From contig CDRNVI010000049.1 of the NCBI GenBank assembly GCA_977017575.1, positions 372,001 to 436,000 of the forward strand: a DNA stretch of 64,000 bases, in the 5' to 3' direction. A program made the translations under genes and the position numbers. Origin of the DNA: Paramoeba atlantica (lineage: Eukaryota > Discosea). Under the pieces are notes generated by a model, which worked only from the letters and a program-made list of their open reading frames with translations, had not been told where the DNA came from and ran no database searches. Positions 8,826 through 18,526 of the stretch are shown here, piece by piece. Every line of letters begins with the position of its first letter. Within the stretch, counting starts at the first letter, position 1.

Positions 8826-9884
8826 TCACCATGATTTCCGGTTTGTCCCGCCCGGAGAGGCGTTTATTGACTTTACAGGAGAGGCAAACGAAAGATCGTG
8901 AAAAGCCCTCTGGTTTTTCAGAAGGGTGGGAGCCATACCATAACTTATCTTTGAGTGGGTCATATTTACATGGCCGGCTACGGCAGAGGGGCCGCCAAAT
9001 GTTTGTTGCAGTGTAGAGCCAGGCAAACTTCTGGCCCCAACTCTACAGTTTGTGGTAGTATGAAATTCTCCTGTGTTTGAAGAGCCGGAATTAGAAGTTG
9101 CAGAAGCCGCGGGATGACTAAGGAAACTGCTGGGCACCGTAAGATGTGGGGCAATGGGGGGTGAAGCTCCACTGTCGAAAGCAGCTATGACGTTTGCCTT
9201 GAGGTTTTCATTCTGAATTTTAAATGTAACTGCCGGCTTGCGTGGCACAGATAAAGGTTTTTGAGGTGATTCCGTATGGAATAGATCGGTCAGCTCTTTC
9301 TCACCTTTTGCAGAAGTTTCGGAGTTCACGAAAACCGATTGAGTAATGTTTTGCGACTGAGCTTTATGGTCTAAAGATTTTGAAGTTTCTACTTCTGTCT
9401 TGTGACCTTCGCTACGTTTCGCGCCTTCACGAGGCGTAATCTGCAGGGTCTTTCCCTCATGTGCGGCGGCAATATACTCTTTCCAGTTCGTACGAGCAAA
9501 GCGTTTACGTTCCCACTTGTCCCTCAACAGCTTTTCCATATCCTTGGCGTTCGCAGAAGGTTCAGGCTTGTGGTATCGTGCGGGTAAGTGAGCCTCAAAA
9601 ATTAGGCGCGCCTTTTGGTTACCGACACATTCAATAAAATCAACTTCGCAAGGGTCCCATATGTCCATAGTGATGGAACGAACCTTAGATATATGGGTAC
9701 CAAGAGCACGGTGCAGTCCAGCACATCGCATGCATAGAAAGATTCCAAGATTTACCGAAGCCCATCTTGGGGATTTGCATGTACAATCGAAGCACTCCCG
9801 ATTGTCTTCAGCACTTAATATGACTTCCAAGCGACGTACTTGTTCTTTCAGGAGCCGCTTGTTCGCGGCTGTCATAGAAGCCAT
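8826..9884 (-). CDS. ArfGAP-domain protein
   Basis: 352 aa. Residues about 10-130 form an ArfGAP domain that would stimulate GTP hydrolysis on Arf GTPases in membrane traffic. The zinc finger is C31-x2-C34-x16-C51-x2-C54, and the catalytic arginine is in the GLHR motif (R59). The conserved PRWASVNLGIF strand and HISKVRSITMD follow. The rest is low-complexity and Ser/Thr-rich, ending in segments that could bind partners. Domain order is closest to SMAP/AGFG-type small ArfGAPs; the subfamily is unsure. Confidence 0.93.
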   Translation of the reverse strand: MASMTAANKRLLKEQVRRLEVILSAEDNRECFDCTCKSPRWASVNLGIFLCMRCAGLHRALGTHISKVRSITMDIWDPCEVDFIECVGNQKARLIFEAHLPARYHKPEPSANAKDMEKLLRDKWERKRFARTNWKEYIAAAHEGKTLQITPREGAKRSEGHKTEVETSKSLDHKAQSQNITQSVFVNSETSAKGEKELTDLFHTESPQKPLSVPRKPAVTFKIQNENLKANVIAAFDSGASPPIAPHLTVPSSFLSHPAASATSNSGSSNTGEFHTTTNCRVGARSLPGSTLQQTFGGPSAVAGHVNMTHSKISYGMAPTLLKNQRAFHDLSFASPVKSINASPGGTNRKSW

Positions 9885-10144
9885 TTCCTTAACAAGAACG
9901 CATTTTGGTGGTGTAAAAGTTGTACAATAAATACCTATAGAATAAAAAATGAGTTAAAAATTATCAACAAATTTCTTTGAGTCTATTTTGAGTGTTCTCG
10001 ATAATCAGGTCGATGTATTGATGGCAACGAGGTTCCGCTGCACGTCATTACGACCACTCCCAAGTCCAAGGAGAATTACAAAGAAGAAACCATAATCGTT
10101 TAACGAGTTTGCCATAAACGTTTCGTAATAAGAAAATTACTCTA

Positions 10145-11092
10145 CTACCTCTTTCGTTTTCGATGGGTAAAAATTGTTTTTCGGCGTTTCTTTTTCTTGT
10201 TCTTAGTCCGTACTTCTCGACTATTCGAAGTTCCATGTATGTGATTATCAGAAGGAAACAACGACATGGCTGGATCCATTTCTTCTCTACGTGCTCTGTT
10301 CCCCACACGTTCTGCAGTAAATACTTTGGGAAAACACACCAAACATGCGGAATTTAAACACATAAAACTGTGGGATCTTGCAGGACTCCGACTTGCGCTT
10401 TTTCTCAAGGTTCTAAGTTGATTTCGCAGAGACTCTCCCATCTTGTGCCGACGAGGGATGGCTGCGGGAGAGCCCAGTCGGCAAGGAGAAAGATTCAGAA
10501 ATTTGCCTTGCACAGAGTGATGATAGTTCGCAGGCGACGGTGTCCGCACAGAATTTCTTTCCGTACTACAGGGCGTTGTTAAAATTGGAAGTCGAAGTCG
10601 TAGAGCCTGAAAGAATGAGATGCGATCTGGAGTGTCGCTAAGAGCCTTAGAGCATGCCTTGTTGGCTGGCGTGCTGTCCTGTGGCCATGGTGAAAGCGGA
10701 AGACGATGAGACGTCGGGAATGTTTTAAGTAGATTTTCATATTCGATCCAGTAATTCTGCTCAAGACGAAGTCGGTCGTTCCTTTCTTGTGCGGCAACAA
10801 CGTGGCAAGAAAGAGTATGCAATGAAGATAATTCAGGCTTTGTGTTGTCTCTCGAGCGTTTCGTGAGCGAGTTATCATGCTCATCACCGCTTGCGTTGCT
10901 TTCAAGATGAATAGACTCCATGTCAAATTCTGCAAATAGTGACCTCTGAGCAGCCTCATACCTTTCTTGTTCGTCGTGTAGGAGTCCTACTCCCAACTCT
11001 TGGTCAACTTCGGTATATACACAAATTGACGCACACTCTCGATCGACTGACAACTTGAACGTCTGTAAGTCCTTGGTTTGACACTCTACCAT
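10145..11092 (-). CDS. Unknown basic protein, probable nuclear
   Basis: The first ATG gives 315 aa (MVECQTKDLQ); the frame is open slightly further upstream but without ATG. The N-terminal third is acidic and helical, the middle is Ser/Pro-rich with SP dipeptides, and the C-terminus is very basic (KNKKKKRRKT and RKRKR), like a bipartite nuclear or nucleolar signal. A CLNSACLVC cluster lies around residue 250. I recognise no family. Confidence 0.55.
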   Translation of the reverse strand: MVECQTKDLQTFKLSVDRECASICVYTEVDQELGVGLLHDEQERYEAAQRSLFAEFDMESIHLESNASGDEHDNSLTKRSRDNTKPELSSLHTLSCHVVAAQERNDRLRLEQNYWIEYENLLKTFPTSHRLPLSPWPQDSTPANKACSKALSDTPDRISFFQALRLRLPILTTPCSTERNSVRTPSPANYHHSVQGKFLNLSPCRLGSPAAIPRRHKMGESLRNQLRTLRKSASRSPARSHSFMCLNSACLVCFPKVFTAERVGNRARREEMDPAMSLFPSDNHIHGTSNSREVRTKNKKKKRRKTIFTHRKRKR

Positions 11093-11717
11093 AGTCGTAC
11101 TTCGAAAGTCCAATACCGTGAAGTTCGTTCATAAATCGTGTAAGGTGGCATTTCGTTTTTCCTGTAAACTAATATTTATGAAACGTGCTTGGGGGAAAAG
11201 GATTTCAGAAGCTGATGACAAATGGTCCTTCTCATGTACTAAACATTCATCCGCCTTTTAGGCAAGAACGAGTGGTCAACGGAAAATTCAAATACGGACA
11301 CTTATGAACAATAAGTTTATTATTGTTAAGTTTAAAAACGTGCGTTATTTTGATTCAGATTGTACAGCAATTTTTACGTTTTTCTAATGCAAGACATGGA
11401 GCATGGCGAAGTGTTTATTTCATTACACAGTGTGCACTGGTTTCTTTACCCCGGTCATGCACCAAACCGGATACTGATTAGCAACTGCTATTACAGCTCT
11501 CCGATGCCTTCTGCAGTGATGTAAGCAACAAGATGTGAACTAGAGTGCAGAAGTTAAAGAAGTTAATACAGACCCTCTGAAAATAATAGTGTACCTTCAA
11601 AACACTTTTCGCACCCGTGAAACCTTGTGGTAGAAAATCGTACCCATGAAAAGTCTAGGCCTATGAGAGGTCTAGGCCTACCGCGCGAATAAATGCTACA
11701 CGCAACACTCGCACTCC
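11093..11717. other. Intergenic spacer, 625 bp
   Basis: Mixed AT-rich spacer. An 11-bp motif GTCTAGGCCTA occurs twice, 17 bp apart, at 11653-11663 and 11670-11680. No ORF or RNA gene was recognised. Confidence 0.35.
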
Positions 11718-12116
11718 CTACTTTCTTAGTCCAGCAAAGTCGATGACGGTAGCTACTTTACCTATGATCTCCACATACGGGTTACCTTCGGAGTCGCGAC
11801 GTTTGCGGCATACGCATCGTACTGTCTCTTCCCCGTTGGTTACTTTTACCTTTCCAGCAACACGCTGATGACTCCCTGACAAGACAAATTCTACCTGTGA
11901 ATCGTGGGGAAACATCGAGGGAAGATCGTTCGTGTGTGCCATGTTTTCAGGCACGGGTTGAATTCTCCCGATTGGTTTTCCCGGTTGTGCATTTATTAAA
12001 TCCCCCTCGAGTTGAAGCATCACCCATTGAGGCAACGCGTCCATGCCGGAAGTAGGGGAGGAGAGTACCGCATCGTTCTGCGAAGATTCAGGAAAGACGA
12101 CAGGAATGCTCACCAT
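11718..12116 (-). CDS. CTF8: CTF8-like subunit of the alternative clamp loader
   Basis: Starting at the ATG at 12116 gives 132 aa, MVSIPVVF, which mirrors the MVQIVI start of CTF8 proteins. LPQWVMLQLEGDL corresponds to the family's EWVLMELQGEI block, GKPIGRI to the LGDL/I step, and VEFVLSGSHQRVAGKV to the glycine-turn strand before the final strands EIIGKVATVIDF. CTF8 with DCC1 and CTF18 makes an RFC-type complex that loads PCNA and supports sister cohesion. The 36 residues encoded upstream of this ATG are not CTF8-like. The family is small and divergent, so moderate confidence. Confidence 0.7.
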   Translation of the reverse strand: MVSIPVVFPESSQNDAVLSSPTSGMDALPQWVMLQLEGDLINAQPGKPIGRIQPVPENMAHTNDLPSMFPHDSQVEFVLSGSHQRVAGKVKVTNGEETVRCVCRKRRDSEGNPYVEIIGKVATVIDFAGLRK

Positions 12117-12375
12117 AACAAATGTGAGTTGAGGAAAGAGAAAGAAAAGACCATATTCATAGATCATGACCCCATAATCATGATTCATACAGGTACCGCA
12201 ATCATTACAGGTACAGTAAGTCAATCGTGCTTTCCCTGCCGGCTACACGAACGTCGGCCCAATCTTTAGACCCACTCAAAAGTTTGAAATGCTCAAACAA
12301 AAAAAGAAGAATCTTTTCCACGGTTATTCCCCTACCCTTTCCAAAATCCACCCCCCTCACCCCCCCCCCTCTCTC

Positions 12376-13419
12376 TCACCCAAACACCTCCCCCCTATGA
12401 TACCCACACACCCTCCCCTCCACCTCCCCCCTCTTCCCTATCCCCCGTATCCTCCTCAAATCACGCCGCATGGCATCCTCATACTCCTCCCCCCCCCTCC
12501 TCCTCCTCCCCCCTTCCCCCCCTCCCCCTCCCCCCCTCTCCACGCCCCGCCGCTCCACCTCCCCCGCCGTCCACCGCTCCACCTCCCGCAGGCACCTCTC
12601 ACACCGCAGCCCCTCCGCTGCCCGCCCGACGTGGTGGGTGACGTACCACGTGGAGACCCGGAGCTGGGACCAGGCGTACTTCACCAGGGGGAGGGTCCCC
12701 AGCGCGGTGGCCAGCCCCAGGGGTACCCGTGCCGCGGCCCACCGGGGGGAGGCCAGCGCGTGGGGGGAGTAGTGGGTGGCGGCGAGACCGGTGGCGGCGG
12801 CGAGGGCGAGGGCGGTGTTGAGGTGGAGGGTGTCGTAGAGGCGACGACCGCCGTGGGCGTGGCGGGAGACCCCGGAGAGGAGGGCTTGGCGGTAGAGACC
12901 GAGGGGGGGAGGGGGAGGGGGGGGGTTGTGGATAGTGTTCGTAGGGTTGTGGTTGCTGTTGTTGCTGTTGATAGTATTCGTAGTGTCGTTGTTGATAGCC
13001 TTCGTAGCGTTGTTGTTGTTGTTGTTGTTGTTATGGTTACCAAAGTTAGTTTCGTTGTTGTTATTGTGGTTAACATCATTTTGAAACTTTGTGTTGTTGT
13101 TGTCGTTGTTGTTGTTTGTGGTGGTGGGGGTATTCTTGTTGATACTATCGTTGTACTTGCCCTGGTTAAGGGTATTCTTGTTGATTTTTCTAATCTCGGC
13201 TTCATCGATAAAGATATGGCTCCCATGGACCTCGACGGGGTTGCCTAGGACGGTGGAGAGATGGGGGACGTTGTGGAGGGTAAAGCGTCGGGAGGTGAGA
13301 CGTTGGGCGTCTTCAGTGACGGCACGGGTGAGGGCGTCGGAGAGGGGGGAGGAGAGGGAGGAGATGTGCATCACGGCGTTGTGGAAGGCGCCAGGCTGAC
13401 TGCTGAAGAGAGCTTCCAT
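12376..13419 (-). CDS. Asn-rich protein with hydrophobic segments, unknown
   Basis: 347 aa. Residues about 1-85 are ordinary sequence (a FHNAVMHISSL stretch and a HNVPHLSTVLGNPVEVHG stretch). Residues about 90-165 are an Asn/Thr-dominated low-complexity tract with runs of up to eight Asn. The C-terminal half has two moderately hydrophobic segments (LNTALALAAATGLAA and VPLGLATALGTLPLV) and then a Gly/Arg/Glu-rich stretch. Composition switches abruptly: Asn codons are AT-rich, the C-terminal half is extremely C/G-rich. The two hydrophobic stretches might be membrane spans. A peroxisomal PEX11-like role crossed my mind but nothing diagnostic supports it. Confidence 0.5.
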   Translation of the reverse strand: MEALFSSQPGAFHNAVMHISSLSSPLSDALTRAVTEDAQRLTSRRFTLHNVPHLSTVLGNPVEVHGSHIFIDEAEIRKINKNTLNQGKYNDSINKNTPTTTNNNNDNNNTKFQNDVNHNNNNETNFGNHNNNNNNNNATKAINNDTTNTINSNNSNHNPTNTIHNPPPPPPPLGLYRQALLSGVSRHAHGGRRLYDTLHLNTALALAAATGLAATHYSPHALASPRWAAARVPLGLATALGTLPLVKYAWSQLRVSTWYVTHHVGRAAEGLRCERCLREVERWTAGEVERRGVERGGGGGGEGGRRRRGGEEYEDAMRRDLRRIRGIGKRGEVEGRVCGYHRGEVFG

Positions 13420-13703
13420 GGAAGGAGGGAAGAGAGGGAGAGCGTAAAGAAAAATGGAAAGAAGAAGGCCAGAAAAAATATAATGGGAATGAAAGAAGAG
13501 TGCAAAGGTAGAGCGTGGTTAAAGCTGCGTGTTGTTGTGCAGAAAGGAACTAGCAAAGCGTGGGGTAATATAGAGAACGTAAGTATAATGGAAGAATATG
13601 CGGTGAAATAAATTTTGTGAGTGATTCCTTGAAAACAGAGTGCCTTCTTGGAAGCATGCAAATACATGGTGTGAAGGTGTCCTAATGACGCCTAACACCC
13701 TCA

Positions 13704-15383
13704 TCATTTTTGTGAAGATGCTTCTCGTTCCTTGAGTTGAGCTACCACATTTCGGTGATCAAATTTGAATACTTGAAATCCAGCAAGAATACTACTAATC
13801 GCCTTTCTCGGAATATCCGTGTGTAGTGCACAGATCACTTGACTTGCGATCGCATACAGCAGAGTCTCATTTTTCTCCTTTACTTTGGCAAAGGCCGCCA
13901 GCAGCTCCGCCAGGCACTCCGGATCTAACAAAATCTTTTGCTTCGTAATTTGTCCGACCTTTGTCGCTGTCATTGTGAAGAACTCGCCATCGTACAAATC
14001 AAACGCGGCAAGTGTTTTTAAGCACTTCCCTAGTTGAGAAATCTCAAAACGGTCTACCTGTTGACATGCACTCTCGGCTAGAACATTCAACAACCCCTCA
14101 TTTAAAAACGAGTGCGCCTCGCATACTTCAAAGAGCTGTGTGATCACCTCTGGACGTAACTGGTCGCGACATGCCATCACACGCTCCATGATCAGAGTCA
14201 TCAGCGCTTCAAACAACGTGGCATCGGTGATATGCGGGGAGAGAGCAGCAATCATACCCGCTACATCCGCCACAACAGACGCGGAGATTAACTCCTGGGC
14301 TCTTTGACACACTTTCCGTACGGCCTCGAGATGAATTTCCAGAGGTTTTGTTGTTGTGTCGGTCGGATACTTTTTTGCAAAAATCTCCCCAAAACGCGTA
14401 ACCCCGGAGGGATTGAGGGAACTCACCCCTCCCTGCACACGTTCAGTGATCGTATCAAACAACTTTGAAAAAAAGTCCTCTTTGGTAAACTCATTTCCCG
14501 GTTTAGAGGTAAGAAAAATCCCAATACGACACAAATCATCCACCGAAAGCACAGGGAGAAGCTTCTCGGTTCGGCTTTTGATGGCACTGTGCATCTCGGG
14601 GTGGTGAATACCAAAACTTTGATACGTACGCGCACAGGTGACGACATCCGTCGCGCCCATTTGCGCAATTGTGTGGATCGCTGGCCACAGCACAGCGGCC
14701 AGAATCCCGACCACCGTCACCGTTTGCAGCTTAGTACACAATTTTAACACAGCTGCAATATCACGAGCCGTCCATTTTGTAGTCTCCGATCGCCACAGCG
14801 TATTTTCCAAAAATCCATACAGCGGGATAAGATCACTGGATTTTGAATCCTGTGCAGCACGAGAGGCAGCCGCGACTTCATCCGAGCAGGGAACATTCAG
14901 GTGGGAGAGTGCCGTGATCAGCAGCACAATCTCACTCGGGGCAAGCACAGGGTAAGTCCCCCAGCCTCGGGCTTTTGGCAGCATGTCTCGACAAAAGTTA
15001 TGAAGCGCCCTGTGGGCACTGTTTTTGTCCAGCTCCGAGGGGTTGGACTTGGACATGTTTTTAAGCGCGTGGAGGATGGGTTTCATGTGGAAAGTGGGGG
15101 GGTGGGTGCCGATGGCGACCAGACTAGGGCTTTTCTCAGTGGGGGTTGAGACGCTGTCGGATACGGCAGAATTTTTATTGTACTTGTCTTCTGGATTTCT
15201 TTTCGACGAGATACAGACAGAGGGCTGACCTTGCGAAGCGGCGAACCGCTTAGGAGTGTGTAGGAGACGGAACATGCGAAGATAAGTCGATGAGGGCTCT
15301 AAACTATAGGATGAACCCTTGTGGAGAGACCTACTGCTAAGAATACGAAACCATGAGCCCAAGATGATTGAATTCGGACTCAT
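13704..15383 (-). CDS. Helical-repeat protein, probably mitochondrial RNA-related
   Basis: 559 aa. The N-terminus is Ser/Arg-rich with almost no acids (SRSLHKGSS, RMFRLLHTPKRFAAS), as in mitochondrial presequences. From about 100 to the end come repeated helix pairs with the look of heptatricopeptide/ARM-like repeats (YQSFGIHHPEMHSAI, CLKTLAAFDLYDGEFF). No RAP domain is visible at the C-terminus. Such repeats are common in organellar RNA-binding proteins of apicomplexans and kinetoplastids. It shares this style with the 1640-aa protein at 50.4-55.3 kb. Function is inferred only from fold type. Confidence 0.55.
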   Translation of the reverse strand: MSPNSIILGSWFRILSSRSLHKGSSYSLEPSSTYLRMFRLLHTPKRFAASQGQPSVCISSKRNPEDKYNKNSAVSDSVSTPTEKSPSLVAIGTHPPTFHMKPILHALKNMSKSNPSELDKNSAHRALHNFCRDMLPKARGWGTYPVLAPSEIVLLITALSHLNVPCSDEVAAASRAAQDSKSSDLIPLYGFLENTLWRSETTKWTARDIAAVLKLCTKLQTVTVVGILAAVLWPAIHTIAQMGATDVVTCARTYQSFGIHHPEMHSAIKSRTEKLLPVLSVDDLCRIGIFLTSKPGNEFTKEDFFSKLFDTITERVQGGVSSLNPSGVTRFGEIFAKKYPTDTTTKPLEIHLEAVRKVCQRAQELISASVVADVAGMIAALSPHITDATLFEALMTLIMERVMACRDQLRPEVITQLFEVCEAHSFLNEGLLNVLAESACQQVDRFEISQLGKCLKTLAAFDLYDGEFFTMTATKVGQITKQKILLDPECLAELLAAFAKVKEKNETLLYAIASQVICALHTDIPRKAISSILAGFQVFKFDHRNVVAQLKEREASSQK

Positions 15384-15722
15384 TGTTGTGTGTATTAGGT
15401 AGTGGGTAGAAAAACTTTAAAAGTGTAGCTATCATCTGAATGTCAAAAACTAGCTTGAAAATATTCGCATCAGAACGTGATGTTACTAAAACTGTGAATC
15501 TGGTGTAAGATTAAAGTTGAAAATCTGTTTAGTCGCAAAACAAGTACATCGAAACAAAGAAAAATTGTGAGTCTGAGTCGGTATGAATATTTCAAGAGGC
15601 TAGGAGAGAAACAAATTCTTTTTTTATATTCCCTTCTTATCAATGAAAAGCCCATCCTGCAATTTAAAACTAGCAATCTTAAGTCCAGCGCCTTTCATTC
15701 ACAGATGCGCTTGTATTTTCTA
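15384..15722. other. Intergenic spacer
   Basis: AT-rich; the only open frames are short and run into the p23 gene on the opposite strand. Nothing recognised. Confidence 0.3.
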
Positions 15723-16316
15723 TCAGGCCGTCTCAGTTTTTGTCTCAGTGGTCTGTTCAGCTTCCTTTTCTTCTGTATCTGTCTTCTCTTCCGCCTTTTC
15801 GTTATCTTCATCCTCATCGTCCAGGTCCTCATTTTCATCTTCCTCACCCATGTCTGGATAATCTTCTTCATCCCCCATTCCTCCCATACCCCCCATACCT
15901 CCCATTCCTCCCATACCCCCGAATTGTGACATGTCAAAATTTCCCATTCCCGGGAACCCCTCAGGGGCCTCATCGGCGTCCTTCCACAAGGACCAGTCCA
16001 CCCCGACGTAGTGTTTGTTCGTCTTGGAGGGCTCAACGGTAAGTCGCTCCCACTCTTTGTTCTCGTCGGAGGCACTCTCCGCTTTGAACGCGCAGCAAGC
16101 TACCTTGTTGCCGTGTACTTTGAACGTGCTCTGGCTGGGGTCAATGCCTTTCAAAAGATTCAGAGCGGTGCGGTATGGTGTGCCATGCGAGGTGCACTCG
16201 AAAATGATTTTGCTTTCCTGGAAATCAACTTTGACGTCCTCCGCGTCGGCAATGAGAAAGGTAAGGAAGACACGGTCGTCGCGTTGTGCCCACTGCACTG
16301 GTGCAATTTTGGACAT
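15723..16316 (-). CDS. p23-type HSP90 co-chaperone (CS domain)
   Basis: The ATG at 16316 gives MSKIAPVQWAQRDD and 197 aa. Residues about 3-110 are a CS domain: VQWAQRDDRVFLTF, VKVDFQESKIIFEC, and the p23-specific WERLTVEPSKTNKHYVGVDWSLWKD. A linker with (GGM)n repeats follows, then an acidic tail rich in Asp/Glu, the classical p23 layout. It would stabilise the ATP-bound HSP90-client complex. A pyrimidine tract ends in AG at 16352-16353, about 36 nt upstream of the ATG. Confidence 0.95.
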   Translation of the reverse strand: MSKIAPVQWAQRDDRVFLTFLIADAEDVKVDFQESKIIFECTSHGTPYRTALNLLKGIDPSQSTFKVHGNKVACCAFKAESASDENKEWERLTVEPSKTNKHYVGVDWSLWKDADEAPEGFPGMGNFDMSQFGGMGGMGGMGGMGGMGDEEDYPDMGEEDENEDLDDEDEDNEKAEEKTDTEEKEAEQTTETKTETA

Positions 16317-16632
16317 AGAGGTGGTAAATAGAAAGTATAAAAGAGAACAATCTAGTGAAAAAAATAGGGGACGAGATGTTATTAGAATTTGAAATAGTCT
16401 TCGATTCACCTCCACACACGTTGTTCACACAGCAAGCACCTTACAAAATTCAGTCTTACTCACTCGAAATCCAGAAATTGAGAGAGAAAAAACTCAAAAA
16501 GACGGAGTAGAATCCCAGATTCACCACAAGGGTCTATCTCCTACAACATACAATGTACGCTCGCAAACGATTATGCAATGCTTTCAACACGCTTGTTGTA
16601 AACACACTTTTAGAGCACTGATCGGATGAAAT
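16317..16632. other. Intergenic spacer upstream of p23
   Basis: Contains the CCCCTATTTTTTTCACTAG-type tract 36 nt upstream of p23 on the minus strand. Nothing else recognised. Confidence 0.3.
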
Positions 16633-16860
16633 CTACTTGTTCCTTTTATTCCGCTCGCTCGATCCTTTATTAATGTGCTCCAGTGCAGACCTATTGAACA
16701 CTGAAATGAAAGGTGAAATAAGTTTCAATAGAATATAGCCGAACGCGGCCCAACGCATCATATCTGTCCCTTCCTGTACGCACACGAGAACTAAAAAGGG
16801 TTTCCCTAACCGTCTCACAGAAGGAGATTCAAAAAGTCGTCGCAGAGCAGTATCATTCAT
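16633..16860 (-). CDS. Small membrane protein, unknown
   Basis: 75 aa, ATG start. A short Arg-containing N-terminus precedes GKPFLVLVCVQEG, a hydrophobic stretch about 34-56 (MMRWAAFGYILLKLISPFISVF), and a basic tail ending in SERNKRNK. I recognise no family; a mitochondrial or ER tail-type membrane protein is plausible. Position in the array on the common strand argues that it is real. Confidence 0.45.
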   Translation of the reverse strand: MNDTALRRLFESPSVRRLGKPFLVLVCVQEGTDMMRWAAFGYILLKLISPFISVFNRSALEHINKGSSERNKRNK

Positions 16861-17019
16861 TTTATTCTAGGAAAACAAATTAAGAAATATCTTAACTGTT
16901 GCATCTGTCTAATCTGTTTTCCCTAAAGTTTATATTCTTCCCAGAATTTAAATTTTGAATAGGACCTTGGATATTCGAGCAATGTGTGATTTGCTGCGAT
17001 TCTCCTTTCTATTTTCATT

Positions 17020-18216
17020 CTATTCCCCAGGAACTACATAAACTTGAGCACTCCGCACCGACACTACCTCTCGATCCGGAAGTAGTAAAGCAGAAAGTCT
17101 TCCACCATACACACAGCCAGTATCTAAACCAAGCGCGCTGCAATGCTTTTGAAGTTTGCGTGCCGCATCGTGACCGAATACAACCAGAGAGGTGCTTTGA
17201 TAACCAGAAGCCCATGAGTGTATTCCTGCTTTTTCTGAAAGAGCATTCGTTATGTCACGCTTCGTATTCACAGAACCGCTGTCTTTAATCAATTCTGTGG
17301 AATTTTCATTTTGGCATTTCATGTCTGATGAATTACGATCGATCTTCTTAACAAGTTGTTCTCCCGGTGGCTTGATTTCTTGTAATACCTTCGAATCTTC
17401 TTGTTGTAACGAATAGTTCATACCCAATGCATCTGTATTGTTTCCAGCATGATTGCCCGTGTTAAGTTCTGCTGTAGAACTCAACACCACGGAACGGGCA
17501 TGCATTGCATCATACGCATTTGTATGCTCCATTGGAGAATCAAGGGCCGCGTGAGTCACTACTACGTCATACTCGGGTAAATACAACACATGCGGCAAGT
17601 TTTGAAGATAAGCCAGCAAATCAGGAGGTAGTATTCGAGCCAGGGTTTGATGAGCTGGTCGAGAAGGGTGCTCACTGGCCTCTATGAAAGGACGTGCTCG
17701 TGAGGCCCATCGGAGTACTTGCCAGTCATGGTTGCCTACTACCCCGTACGCAGAATGATCTTTCATAAACTTCACAACTTTCTCCGATTCAGGGCCTTTG
17801 ACAACTAAATCACCGACATGCACAAGCAAATCCCGGCTCGGATCATAGCCCGTTCTTTGAAGTAGGGATTCGAGTTCAGCAAAACAACCGTGTATATCAC
17901 CAATAAGTATAATTCGAGGTAAGGATGACGAAATATGTGATGTCGTATTGTTGCACACGGAAACATCAGAAGAATCACGATTGGCCGGCGTGGCCCCCAA
18001 ATCCAAATCCTTCATTTTTAAGTCCACGTTCATATCTACACATATTTCTCCTTGTCTAACATAGGAAGTAGAAGGTAGGCGATCTGGAACGGAATGGGCT
18101 GACCAATCATAGAGCCGGACAGTGGGATGTACGCGCAGTACTTTTATACGAAGTGCTCCAACCTGACTTCTTAGAAAATTGATTTCCTCTAGGGATTTAC
18201 ATCTTCGGGGCTTCAT
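17020..18216 (-). CDS. ApaH-like phosphatase (metallophosphatase)
   Basis: The ATG at 18216 gives MKPRRCKSLEEIN and 398 aa. The metallophosphoesterase core has GDIHGC (106-111), GDLVVKGP (135-142), GNHDW (161-165), VTHAALD and VFGHDA. The GDLVxKGP form instead of GDxVDRG separates ApaH-like phosphatases from PPP-family Ser/Thr phosphatases. In trypanosomes one such enzyme (ALPH1) replaces DCP2 as the mRNA decapping enzyme; other members have other roles. An Asn/Ser-rich insert lies between the VTHAALD and VFGHDA motifs. Whether this one decaps mRNA is inference. Confidence 0.85.
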   Translation of the reverse strand: MKPRRCKSLEEINFLRSQVGALRIKVLRVHPTVRLYDWSAHSVPDRLPSTSYVRQGEICVDMNVDLKMKDLDLGATPANRDSSDVSVCNNTTSHISSSLPRIILIGDIHGCFAELESLLQRTGYDPSRDLLVHVGDLVVKGPESEKVVKFMKDHSAYGVVGNHDWQVLRWASRARPFIEASEHPSRPAHQTLARILPPDLLAYLQNLPHVLYLPEYDVVVTHAALDSPMEHTNAYDAMHARSVVLSSTAELNTGNHAGNNTDALGMNYSLQQEDSKVLQEIKPPGEQLVKKIDRNSSDMKCQNENSTELIKDSGSVNTKRDITNALSEKAGIHSWASGYQSTSLVVFGHDAARKLQKHCSALGLDTGCVYGGRLSALLLPDREVVSVRSAQVYVVPGE

Positions 18217-18526
18217 GTGTCTAACAGAAAGTATTCCCTGCGGTGAAAAGCATAGAAACAAGAATTTGTGTACCAAGAACAGGCAAGAATTGAAGTTGAG
18301 TACTAGGACCGTATTGCACATAGATCTCAATCACAGAGGCTTCTGATACTGTGCCCCCTAACTTATAGTGCCGCGGGGTACCCCCCCACTTATGGTGCCG
18401 TTTGGTCGAAAACCGCGGCACTATAAGTGGGGGGGCACAGTAATAGGAATATTAAGTCTTGACAAAATGCTGCCAGTTCGTCTAGAATGTAAAATGAAAT
18501 ATAGTACACCGTCAAAGCTACACCAA
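18217..18526. other. Intergenic spacer holding a MITE
   Basis: Between the ApaH-like phosphatase start and the mL46-like gene end. Its only clear feature is the 92-bp inverted-repeat element at 18349-18440. Confidence 0.4.
18349..18440. mobile_element. 92-bp MITE with 28-bp terminal inverted repeats and TA flanks
   Basis: The left end CTGTGCCCCCTAACTTATAG (continuing to 18376) and the right end (18413-18440, reverse complement) match at 26 of 28 positions. TA dinucleotides flank both sides (18347-18348 and 18441-18442), the target-site signature of Tc1/mariner elements. An extra inner copy of the repeat core (18381-18400) lies in the left-arm orientation, so the element is almost wholly inverted repeat. 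It has no coding capacity. Confidence 0.75.
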
